A stretch of 64,000 bases of DNA from an uncultured Lachnospiraceae bacterium (GCA_910585205.1 CAJUCC010000092.1:1-64000), one strand, 5' to 3'. Positions 34,036 through 42,814 are shown, numbered from the stretch's first letter. Numbers and translations are program-made. Notes: generated by a model from the sequence alone, not told the origin.

Positions 34036-34662
34036 ACGAAAAGAAAGAATATTTGGATGATACTGGCCGTAATCTGTGTCGTCGGCTGTGTGGGCATATT
34101 GTTTCTGCGCGGCAGGATGCAAAAGGGTGTGCCGTTGTATCCGCTTCGGGAGACGGAAGCGGGAGAAACGGTATATTTCCGTCAACAGGATGACAGATGG
34201 GCGCAGGATCGTCTGGGAACTGCCAGGGATACGATGGCGTCTTCCGGCTGCCTTGTCTGCGCGCTGGCTGCCGGACTCGACATGCAGGCGGCGCGGCTGG
34301 GACTTGATTTTTATATGACAGCGGGAGAGCTGAACGAAGCGCTCGGAGAAGCGTCGGCCTACACGGACAGCGGTGCCGTGATCTGGGGCAGTATCCCGGC
34401 TGCGGTATCGGGAACGGAAAGTTACGTTGCGGATTCCGTGAAAGCGGAGGAGATCGATGCGTTTCTGGAACAGGGGATTTTCCCGGTCGTCAAAGTACGC
34501 GTAAACGGTGTGGGCGCTTGGCACTGGGTGCTGATAACAGGCACAGATGCGGACGGCTATCTCTGTATGGATCCTATGGCGGAGGAGGAGACACCGGTTT
34601 CCCTTTCGGCATTTCAGGATAGAGTCTATTCCGTGCGCGCAGTTTACTTTACCGGGCAGTGA
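34036..34662 (+). CDS. C39-like peptidase family protein, membrane-anchored, unusual start
   Basis: About 208 aa. One N-terminal membrane helix (WMILAVICVVGCVGILFL) then an outside C39-like cysteine-peptidase domain: YFRQQDDRWAQDRLG, SSGCLVCALAAGL (catalytic Cys) and GAWHWVLITG with LCMDP (His and Asp). The start is odd: GGGAGG at 34023-34028 points to codon 34036, which is ACG, not ATG. Read as Met this gives (M)KRKNIWMIL, a fine start. The nearest ATG (34057) is far from the ribosome site and falls inside the helix. Either the gene uses ACG or a base is wrong. It is in the same operon as NrtR. Confidence 0.7.
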   Translation, partial: TKRKNIWMILAVICVVGCVGILFLRGRMQKGVPLYPLRETEAGETVYFRQQDDRWAQDRLGTARDTMASSGCLVCALAAGLDMQAARLGLDFYMTAGELNEALGEASAYTDSGAVIWGSIPAAVSGTESYVADSVKAEEIDAFLEQGIFPVVKVRVNGVGAWHWVLITGTDADGYLCMDPMAEEETPVSLSAFQDRVYSVRAVYFTGQ

Positions 34663-34690
34663 GCTGCCCTGAGAAACAGGAGGAAAAAAG

Positions 34691-35377
34691 ATGAATGTAT
34701 CAGTATGGCTTGACGGAGAAATGAAAGAGTTCTCCACGTTGCTTCAGCAATTCAAAAGAAAACAGATGAAAAATGTGCCGATCTGGATGGCGCTGTGTAT
34801 TATCGGAATGGTGGCGCTCGGTGTGGTGGCAGGATATGACATCGGATATGTCGCGCGGGTTCACCTGGTGATCGGTGTCGGGATTGCCGCTCTTATATGG
34901 CTTGGCTACTGGATACAGAACCGGGTGGCAAATGTGAAGCGGGCGAGAGCCGCCTATGAGAAAGAGTTGAAGACATTTTTCTGCAGTGCGGAAGATGAGC
35001 AGGCTTTCTGCAGACAGATGGAATCGCACAATTACGATGCGGTACACTTTATGAACACGGGAATGGAAAGTTATCCGGGACGTTTTCTCGTCGGTCCCGA
35101 TTACTGGGTGTTCTTTTCCGGCGGCGGTTATTGCCGTATGTTCCGGACGGCAGACATCAAAACGGTTTACGGAAGGGAAGAAACAACAAGAGTCAATGTG
35201 GCGGGCAGAGGCCGCAGGATGACGGTGGGCGTTTCTTTTGTGGCTGAATATAAAGAGGGATCTCCTTCCGCGAAGGGCGGAAAAGAAAGCACGGGAACGG
35301 TTTTTCTGCAAAAAGGAGAGCAGTATAAGAAGCTGCTGGAAACGGTTATGCAGCGCTGTCCCGGTCTGCGCGGCTGA
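34691..35377 (+). CDS. Small membrane protein of unknown function, YcxB-like features
   Basis: 228 aa. Two adjacent hydrophobic segments at about 30-75 (VPIWMALCIIGMVALGVVAG and VHLVIGVGIAALIWLGYWI) form a hairpin. After them lies a cytosolic beta-rich region (VHFMNTGMESYPGRFLVGPDYWVFF, then TVGVSFVAEY), the layout of YcxB/PH-like membrane proteins. The assignment is weak. ATG 34691 has AGGAGG upstream and it starts 28 bp after the peptidase, so it is probably the last gene of the operon. Confidence 0.55.
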   Translation: MNVSVWLDGEMKEFSTLLQQFKRKQMKNVPIWMALCIIGMVALGVVAGYDIGYVARVHLVIGVGIAALIWLGYWIQNRVANVKRARAAYEKELKTFFCSAEDEQAFCRQMESHNYDAVHFMNTGMESYPGRFLVGPDYWVFFSGGGYCRMFRTADIKTVYGREETTRVNVAGRGRRMTVGVSFVAEYKEGSPSAKGGKESTGTVFLQKGEQYKKLLETVMQRCPGLRG

Positions 35378-35479
35378 GATTTAAGAAAATCATTCTTTTC
35401 TTTTTATGTTTCTTTCATATCCTGTACACAGTTTTGACATGAGTATGTGTTATCCTGTTTTTGAGGAGGGGTTAATACG

Positions 35480-35584
35480 ATGAATGAAACATGGATCTTT
35501 GCTGTATATTTTTCAATGCTTTTGCCGGTACTGTTGTCGGAACACGGCAGAGAAGCGGAAGAAATGCGGTGTGATGCAGAATAA
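35480..35584 (+). CDS. Small membrane peptide, 34 aa (tentative)
   Basis: ATG 35480 with GAGGAGGGG 8 bp upstream. Hydrophobic core WIFAVYFSMLLPVLLS then a charged tail ending EEMRCDAE. It stops inside the long inverted repeat, so the terminator stem starts in its last codons. No family recognised. A toxin-like or leader peptide is possible. It lies in the gap between the last operon gene and the convergent lipoprotein. Confidence 0.4.
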   Translation: MNETWIFAVYFSMLLPVLLSEHGREAEEMRCDAE

Positions 35585-35616
35585 AAAAGTGTCAGAGACA
35601 CTTTTTTATTCTGCAT
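35574..35616. terminator. Perfect 20-bp bidirectional terminator
   Basis: A 20-bp perfect stem around an AGA loop (35594-35596), with A-run on one side and T-run on the other (core AAAAAAGTGTC / GACACTTTTTT). It lies between a plus-strand small ORF and the end of the minus-strand lipoprotein gene, so it can stop transcription from both sides. Confidence 0.85.
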
Positions 35617-36193
35617 TTTCCGGGCCGGACTGCCCGTTGTCTTCTTCCGTATCTTTCGGCGGATTTTGTTCGCTGTCTTCTTCATTGCTTTCCGGGGTAT
35701 TCTGTCCGGAATCTTCTTCGTCTTCGTGAATGATGGTGATCGTTTCATCTTCCGGCAGTTCCCCCTGGAGGATGGTGCCGATATAATCGAGCCGTTTGAA
35801 GGCGCGTTTGTAGTATTCCAGCGCGGCGTTCACAAGCTGCGGGTCGTAGTCTTCTTCGTTGTCAAAGGCCTGATGATACAACGATACGGATTTGGACAGA
35901 TTGGTGCTGGCCTCGTCAGCCAGTTCTTCGATATTGGCAAATTGTTCGGGCACTTCCAGATCGCCCATAGCCGCAAAAGCGGCATCCATTTCGTCGAGGT
36001 ATCCGAGCATTTCTTCCATTCGTGTGTCGGATGTGGTATCGATATTTTCTATGGAATCTGTCAATGTGTTGACCGTTTCGATAAACGCTTCCATTTCGGC
36101 CTTGTACTGTTCCAGACTGTCGTCCGTTTTTCCACAGCCGCCTGCGATGCAGGAAAACAGCGCGAGCATCAGCATGATAACAAATTTCTTCAT
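35606..36193 (-). CDS. Hypothetical lipoprotein
   Basis: 195 aa. Signal peptide with lipobox IAGGC (Cys near 20), so lipid-anchored outside. Helical middle (about 25-140: EMEAFIETVNTLTDSIENI and FANIEELADEASTNLSKSV) followed by an acidic Pro/Glu/Asn repeat tail (EEDSGQNTPESNEEDSEQNP). No known domain. ATG at 36193 with GGAGG upstream on the minus strand. Its 3' end lies in the bidirectional terminator, and it is divergent from metH. Function unknown. Confidence 0.75.
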   Translation of the reverse strand: MKKFVIMLMLALFSCIAGGCGKTDDSLEQYKAEMEAFIETVNTLTDSIENIDTTSDTRMEEMLGYLDEMDAAFAAMGDLEVPEQFANIEELADEASTNLSKSVSLYHQAFDNEEDYDPQLVNAALEYYKRAFKRLDYIGTILQGELPEDETITIIHEDEEDSGQNTPESNEEDSEQNPPKDTEEDNGQSGPENAE

Positions 36194-36278
36194 ATCCAAA
36201 CCTCCTGCGGGGGAAAATTTCTCTTTCCAATTTATCACATAACGTTTCCAAACGCAACGGGCGGTACGGAAAAATAAA

Positions 36279-36307
36279 TTGTGGAAAAGAAAAATTCATG
36301 ATATGAT
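36279..36307 (+). promoter_or_regulatory. Promoter for metH
   Basis: TTGTGG (36279-36284), 17-bp spacer, TATGAT (36302-36307), 60 bp before the metH ATG. No SAM or cobalamin riboswitch was recognised in this leader, which is too short for either. Confidence 0.6.
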
Positions 36308-36366
36308 TCAGTATAAACAAAGATTACGGGAATCATACATGGATTGTGTCCCGGAAAGGATAGCTG

Positions 36367-38844
36367 ATGACGAAGGAAGAATTTAGGACGCTGTGCCGGA
36401 AAAAGATTGTCTGTCTGGACGGCGCTACGGGTTCCAATCTGATCCGGCGGGGAATGTCTGCGGGTGTCTGTCCGGAAAGCTGGATTCTGGAGCATCCGGA
36501 AATCATGACGGCGCTGCAGAGAGAATATATACAGGCGGGGAGTGATATAGTCTATGCTCCCACGTTTACGAGCAATCGGATCAAATTGAAGGAATACGGG
36601 CTGGACAACCGGATAGCGGAGATCAATCACAGACTCGTCTCCCTGTCGCGGGAGGCGGCGGCCGGAACGGCGTGGGTTGCCGGAGATCTGACGATGACCG
36701 GGCAGCAGCTTGCGCCTGTGGGAACACTGGATTTTGAAGAATTGATTGCTATTTATAAGGAGCAGATCGGTTATTGCGTACAGGCTGGTGCGGATCTGCT
36801 TGTCGTGGAGACGATGATGAGCCTGCAGGAGTCGCGTGCGGCGCTGATTGCCGCCAGGGAAACATGTGATCTGCCGGTTATGGTGACGATGACATTTGAG
36901 GCAGACGGGCGCAGCCTGTTCGGCACGGATGCGGCTACGGCGGCTGTCGTGCTGGAACATCTGGGCGCGGATGCGATCGGGGCGAACTGCTCGACGGGTC
37001 CGGACAAAATGGCGGAGATCATTAAGGCGATGGCGGCAGTTACGTCGATTCCGCTGATTGCCAAGCCGAACGCCGGACTGCCGGCGCTGGCAGCCGACGG
37101 CAGCACTGTCTATGATATGGATGCGGAGACATTCGGCAGGGAGATGGTACGGCTTGTGGAGGCCGGGGCGTCCATACTGGGCGGATGCTGCGGTACCGAT
37201 CCGTCTTATATCCGGGAACTGGTCAAAAATACCGGGAATCTGCAGGCTGCGCCTGCGCAGCGGAAACGGCGCCGCTATCTGACTTCCGAGCGCCATGCCC
37301 TTGCTTTCGGATTGGATGATCCCTTTATTATTGTAGGAGAGCGGATCAACCCGACGGGAAAGAAAAAGCTGCAGGCGCAGCTGCGGGAAGGCAGTCTGGA
37401 TCTGGCGCTTACCTTTGCGCAGGAGCAGGAGGCGTGCGGTGCGGGCATACTGGACATCAATATGGGTATGAGCGGTATTGATGAAAAAGCGATGATGCTG
37501 CAGGCCATTGCCGAGGTTTCGGGCGTGACATCACTGCCCCTTTCGATTGATTCCAGCCATGTGGATGTGCTGGAAGCGGCGCTGCGGCGTTATCCGGGGC
37601 GTGCGCTGATTAACTCCGTTTCTCTGGAAGCGGAAAAATGTGAAAAACTGCTGCCATTGGCAAAAAAATACGGTGCGATGTTTATCCTGCTGCCCCTGTC
37701 GGATAGGGGACTGCCCAAGGATCAGCAGGAAAAGATCGGGATTATCGAGCGGATCGTCCGCCGTGCCTGTGAGCTGGGCATGGATAAGGAAGACATAATC
37801 GTGGACGGGCTGGTGGCCACGGTGGGCGCCAATCCGCAGGCGGCGCTGGATACGCTGGAAACGATACGTTACTGCAAGGCAAACGGACTGGCGACGATAT
37901 GCGGCCTGTCCAATATTTCCTTTGGACTGCCGGAGCGCGGTTTTGTCAATACGGCGTTTTTAACGATGGCCATACAGGCGGGACTGACGATGGCCATTGC
38001 CAATCCCTCGCAGGACCTGCTCGTGAACTGCGCGCTGGCGGCCGATCTGCTGCTGCATAAAGAAGGAGCGGACATCCGCTATATCGAGCGCGTCGGTGAA
38101 TGGAAGGCGGCGCAGCCCGAACGGGGTGTGCAGACGGGCGTATCTGCCGCGAAGGGCAGTATGCAAAAAAGCGGCGCCGCACAGGCGGATACCGCCGGCA
38201 GCGCAGGGGAGACGGATATTCTCGGGCAGGTAAAAGAGGCCGTTTTAAAAGGCAACAAAAGGAATATCACGGAACTGGTGAAAACAGCCGTCGGAACGGG
38301 CAGGCAGGCGCGGGAAATTCTGGACGAAGCGTTGCTGCCCGGCATCAACGATGTGGGAGAGCTGTTTGACAGCGGAAAATATTTTCTGCCCCAGTTGATT
38401 GCCGGAGCGGAGGCGATGAAGCTGGCAATCGAATATCTGGAGCCGATGCTGATGCAGGCGGGCGAAAAGGCGGCACTGCCGACGATTGTCATAGCGACGG
38501 TAAAAGGCGATATTCATGACATCGGCAAAAACCTCGTGGCGCTGATGCTGAAAAACCACGGATTTCATGTGATCGATCTGGGGAAGGATGTGCCCCGGGA
38601 GACGATTGTGGAAGCGGCGATGGAACATCATGCCAGCATCATAGCCCTGTCCGCCCTGATGACGACGACGATGCAGGAGATGCGCCATGTGATCGCATAT
38701 GCGAGAGAGCAGGGATGTAAGGCACGGGTGATTATCGGCGGTGCGGTTATTACGCAGGATTATGCGGATGAGATCGGTGCGGACGGATATTCTGCCGACG
38801 CGGCCGGGGCAGTCCGGCTGACGCGGGAAATCTTGGGATTATAG
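36367..38844 (+). CDS. metH: Methionine synthase, cobalamin-dependent (without activation domain)
   Basis: 825 aa. Makes methionine from homocysteine with methyl-tetrahydrofolate, using B12. Order: homocysteine domain (about 1-290) with zinc cysteines GANCSTG and GGCCGTD; pterin-binding domain (about 310-570) with FIIVGERINPTGKKK; variable linker (575-610); B12 cap and B12-binding domain (about 620-825) with DIHDIGKNLVALML (the DxHxxG cobalt ligand) and SALMTTTM. The SAM-dependent reactivation domain of the 1200-aa E. coli enzyme is missing, as in many Clostridia where it is a separate gene. That gene is not in this window. Followed closely by the first ilvB. Confidence 0.95.
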   Translation: MTKEEFRTLCRKKIVCLDGATGSNLIRRGMSAGVCPESWILEHPEIMTALQREYIQAGSDIVYAPTFTSNRIKLKEYGLDNRIAEINHRLVSLSREAAAGTAWVAGDLTMTGQQLAPVGTLDFEELIAIYKEQIGYCVQAGADLLVVETMMSLQESRAALIAARETCDLPVMVTMTFEADGRSLFGTDAATAAVVLEHLGADAIGANCSTGPDKMAEIIKAMAAVTSIPLIAKPNAGLPALAADGSTVYDMDAETFGREMVRLVEAGASILGGCCGTDPSYIRELVKNTGNLQAAPAQRKRRRYLTSERHALAFGLDDPFIIVGERINPTGKKKLQAQLREGSLDLALTFAQEQEACGAGILDINMGMSGIDEKAMMLQAIAEVSGVTSLPLSIDSSHVDVLEAALRRYPGRALINSVSLEAEKCEKLLPLAKKYGAMFILLPLSDRGLPKDQQEKIGIIERIVRRACELGMDKEDIIVDGLVATVGANPQAALDTLETIRYCKANGLATICGLSNISFGLPERGFVNTAFLTMAIQAGLTMAIANPSQDLLVNCALAADLLLHKEGADIRYIERVGEWKAAQPERGVQTGVSAAKGSMQKSGAAQADTAGSAGETDILGQVKEAVLKGNKRNITELVKTAVGTGRQAREILDEALLPGINDVGELFDSGKYFLPQLIAGAEAMKLAIEYLEPMLMQAGEKAALPTIVIATVKGDIHDIGKNLVALMLKNHGFHVIDLGKDVPRETIVEAAMEHHASIIALSALMTTTMQEMRHVIAYAREQGCKARVIIGGAVITQDYADEIGADGYSADAAGAVRLTREILGL

Positions 38845-38887
38845 GGCCGGGACGCGGCCATAACGAAAACAGACAGGAGAGAAGACG

Positions 38888-40504
38888 ATGACAGGAGCGG
38901 ATGCAATTATCAAATGCCTGGAAGCGGAGGGCGTGGATACGGTCTTTGGCTATCCGGGTGTGGCGATTTGCCCTTTTTATAACAGTATCTTACAGTCTTG
39001 CGTTCGGAGCATTTTAATTCGGACGGAACAGAATGCGGCGCATGCCGCAAGCGGACTTGCCAGAGTGACGGGAAAAGTGGGTGTGTGTGCGGTGACAAGC
39101 GGTCCCGGCGCAACCAATCTGCTGACCGGGATTGCCACGGCCTTTGCCGACAGCATTCCTCTGGTTTGCATTACCGGGCAGGTCAACAGTGAACTGATCG
39201 GTTCCGATGTGTTTCAGGAGGCGGATGTCACGGGCGCTGCGGAATCGTTTGTGAAATACAGCTATCTGGTCAGAAATGTAAACGATATTCCCCGGATTTT
39301 CAAAGAAGCGTTTCACATCGCATCCACAGGGCGCAGAGGGCCGGTGCTGATCGATGTGCCGATCGACATTCAGAACGCGTCGCTTTCCCGGTTTAAATAC
39401 CCGGAGGAAGTCAATCTGCGGACTTACAAGCCCACGGTAAAGGGGCATGTCGTGCAGATTCAGAAGGTGATCCGGGAACTGGAGAAGGCAAAACGGCCCA
39501 TTATCTGTGCGGGCGGCGGTGTGCTGCTGAGCGGCGCGCGGGAGGAACTGCGGGCGTTTGTGGAGAAATACCGGATTCCGGTCGTTTCCACGATGATGGG
39601 AATCGGTGTTATGCCGACGCGGCATCCGATGTATTACGGCATGGTTGGCAATAACGGAAAGCCGTTTGCCAACCGGGCGATGAATGAGTCGGACATGCTG
39701 ATTATGGCCGGCGCACGTGTGGCCGACCGGGCAGTCAGCCAGCCCGATCTGATTACGGAAAATAAGGTGTTGGTACATATCGATGTGGACCCGGCGGAGA
39801 TCGGGAAAAATGTGGGACCGACCATTCCGCTTGTCGGTGATCTGAAACATATTTTTCAGGAGTTTGCCGGCCAGGAGCTTTCCGGCGGGTATGAGGACTG
39901 GGTTCGCGTGCTGGACGGTTACCGGCAGCAGATGGAACCGAAACGGCGTCCGAATCCTGCCTATGTGGATCCGGCTGCCTTTATCCGTATGCTCTCGGAA
40001 ACGATGCAGGAGGACGGCATCTATGTGGCGGATGTGGGACAGAATCAGATTTGGTCATGCGGCTATCACATTGTGCGGAAGGGACGTTTTCTTACCTCCG
40101 GCGGCATGGGAACGATGGGATATTCCATTCCGGCAGCGATGGGAGCAAAACTGGGAGACCCTTCCAGACAGGTTATCGCCGTGTGCGGTGACGGTTCCTT
40201 CCAGATGTCCATGATGGAGCTGGCGACGATGCGGCAGCATAACATTCCGGTTAAGATTGTCGTGCTGAAAAACAATTATCTGGGGATGGTGCGGGAGTAC
40301 CAGCATTACACCTATCAGGACCGCTATTCTGTGGTGGATCTGTCGGGAAGTCCCGATCTGGAAAAACTGGCGGCCGCTTATGACCTGCCGTTTGTCCGTC
40401 TTGCGGACATGAACGGTGCGCAGGAGGCAATCGAGACATTTCTGCGGGAGGATGCTTCCATGCTGATGGAATGTCTGATCGACCCCATGGATCTGGTAAA
40501 ATAG
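38888..40504 (+). CDS. Acetolactate synthase large subunit-like ThDP enzyme (copy 1)
   Basis: 538 aa. ThDP-binding enzyme: Glu in IRTEQNAAHAASG and C-terminal GDGSFQMS...NN motif; DVFQEADVTG has the Gln/Glu of the acetohydroxyacid synthase active-site loop. It differs from copy 2: GYPGVAICPFYNSI replaces the usual GYPGG(A/T)ILxIYD, and MVREYQHYTYQ replaces MVRQWQ, so the Trp linked to 2-ketobutyrate preference in E. coli AHAS II is Tyr here. Its own ACT subunit gene follows 12 bp later. Probably an acetolactate synthase with changed substrate preference; a related decarboxylase is possible. Confidence 0.85.
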   Translation: MTGADAIIKCLEAEGVDTVFGYPGVAICPFYNSILQSCVRSILIRTEQNAAHAASGLARVTGKVGVCAVTSGPGATNLLTGIATAFADSIPLVCITGQVNSELIGSDVFQEADVTGAAESFVKYSYLVRNVNDIPRIFKEAFHIASTGRRGPVLIDVPIDIQNASLSRFKYPEEVNLRTYKPTVKGHVVQIQKVIRELEKAKRPIICAGGGVLLSGAREELRAFVEKYRIPVVSTMMGIGVMPTRHPMYYGMVGNNGKPFANRAMNESDMLIMAGARVADRAVSQPDLITENKVLVHIDVDPAEIGKNVGPTIPLVGDLKHIFQEFAGQELSGGYEDWVRVLDGYRQQMEPKRRPNPAYVDPAAFIRMLSETMQEDGIYVADVGQNQIWSCGYHIVRKGRFLTSGGMGTMGYSIPAAMGAKLGDPSRQVIAVCGDGSFQMSMMELATMRQHNIPVKIVVLKNNYLGMVREYQHYTYQDRYSVVDLSGSPDLEKLAAAYDLPFVRLADMNGAQEAIETFLREDASMLMECLIDPMDLVK

Positions 40505-40516
40505 GAGGAGCGCAGT

Positions 40517-40996
40517 ATGAAAAGAATTTATTCTGTTCTGGTGGAAAACCGTTCCGGCGTATTGTGTAAGGTCGCCGGCCTGTTTTCCCGCAGAAATTTT
40601 AATATTGACAGTCTTGCCGTGGGAGAGACCGATGATCCGGCGGTTTCCTGCATGACGATTGTCAGCAGCGGCGACGAACGCACGATTGAACAGATCGAGA
40701 AACAGTTGAACAAAAAGCTGGACATTATCAAAATCAAGACATTTGACGAATCCCAGAGCATCAGCCGGGAGCTGATGCTGGTAAAAGTCAAGTTCAATAA
40801 AGGAAACCGGCGGGACATTATGGAGACATGCGAAATTATGAAAGCGCAGATCGTGGATATGTCCAAAAACCAGATGATGATTCAGATCTGCGATGTCCCG
40901 GAGCGGACGGCGCTGCTGATTACCCTGCTGGCCTCCATCAGCATCGTCGAAGTTGCCCGCACAGGAACCCTGGCGCTGCCCAAATGCGATGCGTGA
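40517..40996 (+). CDS. ilvN: Acetolactate synthase small subunit (ACT regulatory), copy 1
   Basis: 159 aa, ACT domain at the N-terminus (RIYSVLVENRSGVLCKVAGLFSRRNFNIDSLAVG) that binds valine for feedback control, and the C-terminal domain that activates the large subunit (to about residue 155, with RTGTLALP). It starts 12 bp after the copy 1 large subunit and has GGAGGAG upstream, so the pair is one enzyme. It shares only family-level similarity with copy 2 below. Confidence 0.92.
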   Translation: MKRIYSVLVENRSGVLCKVAGLFSRRNFNIDSLAVGETDDPAVSCMTIVSSGDERTIEQIEKQLNKKLDIIKIKTFDESQSISRELMLVKVKFNKGNRRDIMETCEIMKAQIVDMSKNQMMIQICDVPERTALLITLLASISIVEVARTGTLALPKCDA

Positions 40997-41063
40997 GCAC
41001 TTGGCGAGGTATTTTCGAGCCTCATAACTTATATTTATGGCAGACATTCCTCCAACGCATACA

Positions 41064-41092
41064 TTGACAGAAAAATTGTTTGTTGTTAAAAT
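41064..41092 (+). promoter_or_regulatory. Promoter for the second ilvN-ilvC unit
   Basis: TTGACA (41064-41069), 17-bp spacer, TAAAAT (41087-41092), 74 bp before the ATG at 41166. The leader contains a short AGGCATGCCT palindrome but no T-box. Confidence 0.8.
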
Positions 41093-41165
41093 GGGTAGCA
41101 TGAGGCATGCCTGTCTTTCCATGACAGTCATGTGTATGTCGATAAAAGAATAAAGGAAGTGGATT

Positions 41166-41669
41166 ATGCATAAGAAAGTATTTCAACTTCTGGTTGACAA
41201 CACCTCAGGTGTTTTGAGCCGTATTTCAGGTCTTTTCTCAAGGCGGGGCTATAATATCGAGAGCATTACCGCGGGCGTTACCGCCGATCCGCGTTTTACC
41301 CGGATTACCATTGTGGCGAGCGGGGATGATGAGATTCTGGATCAGATTGAGAAACAGGTTGAAAAGCTGGTCGATGTCCGGGACATCCGGGAACTGAGGC
41401 CGGAGAACAGTGTGTACCGGGAACTGGCGCTGATTAAAGTGGCTGCAACGGCCGCGCAGCGGGAAGGCGTTATCAGCGTGACGGATATTTTCCGCGCGAA
41501 GATTATCGATGTCTGCGCGGAAAGCCTGACGATCGAATTGACGGGAAATCAGGAAAAGATAGAAGCCTTTCTGAATCTGCTGGAAGGTTACGAGATACTG
41601 GAACTTGCCAGAACAGGTATCGCAGGTCTGGGTCGCGGTGTGGAAAACGTGGTATACTTTAAGGACTGA
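41166..41669 (+). CDS. ilvN: Acetolactate synthase small subunit (ACT regulatory), copy 2
   Basis: 167 aa with the standard ACT start (KVFQLLVDNTSGVLSRISGLFSRRGYNIESITAGVT) and C-terminal ENSVYRELALIKVAAT activation domain. It has its own promoter and precedes ilvC by 60 bp, so it is likely the partner of copy 2 large subunit (49.6 kb) rather than of copy 1. The ribosome site AAGGAAG lies before ATG 41166. Two different ACT subunits mean two differently regulated synthases. Confidence 0.93.
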   Translation: MHKKVFQLLVDNTSGVLSRISGLFSRRGYNIESITAGVTADPRFTRITIVASGDDEILDQIEKQVEKLVDVRDIRELRPENSVYRELALIKVAATAAQREGVISVTDIFRAKIIDVCAESLTIELTGNQEKIEAFLNLLEGYEILELARTGIAGLGRGVENVVYFKD

Positions 41670-41729
41670 GGCATAAGGGGAGGTTTCCTTTATACCGGTA
41701 AGAAACCAAAACAATGGAGGAATGGAACG

Positions 41730-42746
41730 ATGGCAAATATTTATTATCAGGAAGACTGTAATATTTCCCTGCTGGAAGGCAAGACGATTGCGGTAATCGG
41801 ATACGGCAGCCAGGGGCACGCCCATGCGCTGAATCTGAAGGAATCGGGCTGTCATGTTATTATCGGCCTTTATGAAGGCTCCAGATCGTGGAAGAAGGCG
41901 CAGGAGCAGGGGTTTGAAGTATTTACGGCTGCGGAAGCGGCGAAACGGGCGGACATCATTATGATTCTGATTAATGATGAGAAACAGGCTGATCTCTATC
42001 GCAATGATATTGAACCGAATCTGGAAGAGGGCAATATGCTCATGTTTGCCCATGGCTTTAATATCCACTTCGGCTGTATCGTACCGCCTGCCAATGTGGA
42101 CGTTACGATGATTGCTCCCAAGGGGCCGGGCCATACGGTAAGAAGCGAATATCAGGAAGGCAAAGGGGTTCCCTGTCTGATCGCTGTGGAACAGGATTAT
42201 ACGGGTAAGGCAAAGGATCTGGCGCTTGCCTATGCGTTGGGGATCGGCGGCGCGCGCGCCGGTGTCCTGGAGACAACCTTCCGCACGGAGACAGAGACGG
42301 ATCTTTTCGGCGAGCAGGCGGTATTGTGCGGCGGCGTGTGTGCGCTGATGCAGGCAGGCTTTGAGACACTGGTGGAAGCGGGTTATGATCCGAGAAACGC
42401 ATACTTTGAGTGTATCCATGAGATGAAGCTCATAGTCGATCTGATCTATCAGTCCGGTTTTTCCGGTATGCGTTACTCCATTTCCAACACGGCAGAATAC
42501 GGCGATTATATTACCGGGCCGAAGATTATTACGGAAGAGACGAAAAAGGCGATGAAGAAGATTCTGTCCGATATTCAGGACGGTACGTTTGCAAAAGAGT
42601 TTCTGCTGGATATGTCTTCCGCAGGAAAACAGGTTCATTTCCGTGCTATGAGAAAGCTGGCTTCCGAGCATCCGTCGGAAGTGATCGGGGAAGAAATCAG
42701 AAAGCTGTATAGCTGGAGCGACGAGGATAAGCTGATTAATAATTAA
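41730..42746 (+). CDS. ilvC: Ketol-acid reductoisomerase (NADP+)
   Basis: 338 aa, class I length. Isomerises and reduces acetolactate or acetohydroxybutyrate with NADPH. Rossmann signature IGYGSQGHAHALNLKESG near residue 25, then KGPGHTVRSEYQEG, and acidic metal residues in the C-terminal knotted domain (ETETDLFGEQAVLCGG). GGAGG precedes ATG 41730. Same transcript as copy 2 ilvN. The next gene, aroC, is separated by a terminator hairpin. Confidence 0.97.
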   Translation: MANIYYQEDCNISLLEGKTIAVIGYGSQGHAHALNLKESGCHVIIGLYEGSRSWKKAQEQGFEVFTAAEAAKRADIIMILINDEKQADLYRNDIEPNLEEGNMLMFAHGFNIHFGCIVPPANVDVTMIAPKGPGHTVRSEYQEGKGVPCLIAVEQDYTGKAKDLALAYALGIGGARAGVLETTFRTETETDLFGEQAVLCGGVCALMQAGFETLVEAGYDPRNAYFECIHEMKLIVDLIYQSGFSGMRYSISNTAEYGDYITGPKIITEETKKAMKKILSDIQDGTFAKEFLLDMSSAGKQVHFRAMRKLASEHPSEVIGEEIRKLYSWSDEDKLINN

Positions 42747-42755
42747 ACAGAGAAT

Positions 42756-42790
42756 AACAGGGATGCTTGCGAAAGAGTATCCCTGTTTTG
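42756..42790 (+). terminator. Terminator after ilvC
   Basis: AACAGGGAT (42756-42764) pairs with ATCCCTGTT (42779-42787), followed by TTG. It sits 25 bp before the aroC start; some read-through is probable because no clear promoter lies after it. Confidence 0.75.
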
Positions 42791-42814
42791 TTTCGGAGAG
42801 AAAGGGAGAACATT

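Noticed and set aside
41093..41165. Leader-peptide attenuator before ilvN copy 2
   Set aside because: I found no run of Val, Leu or Ile codons in a small ORF and no terminator stem with T-run here.
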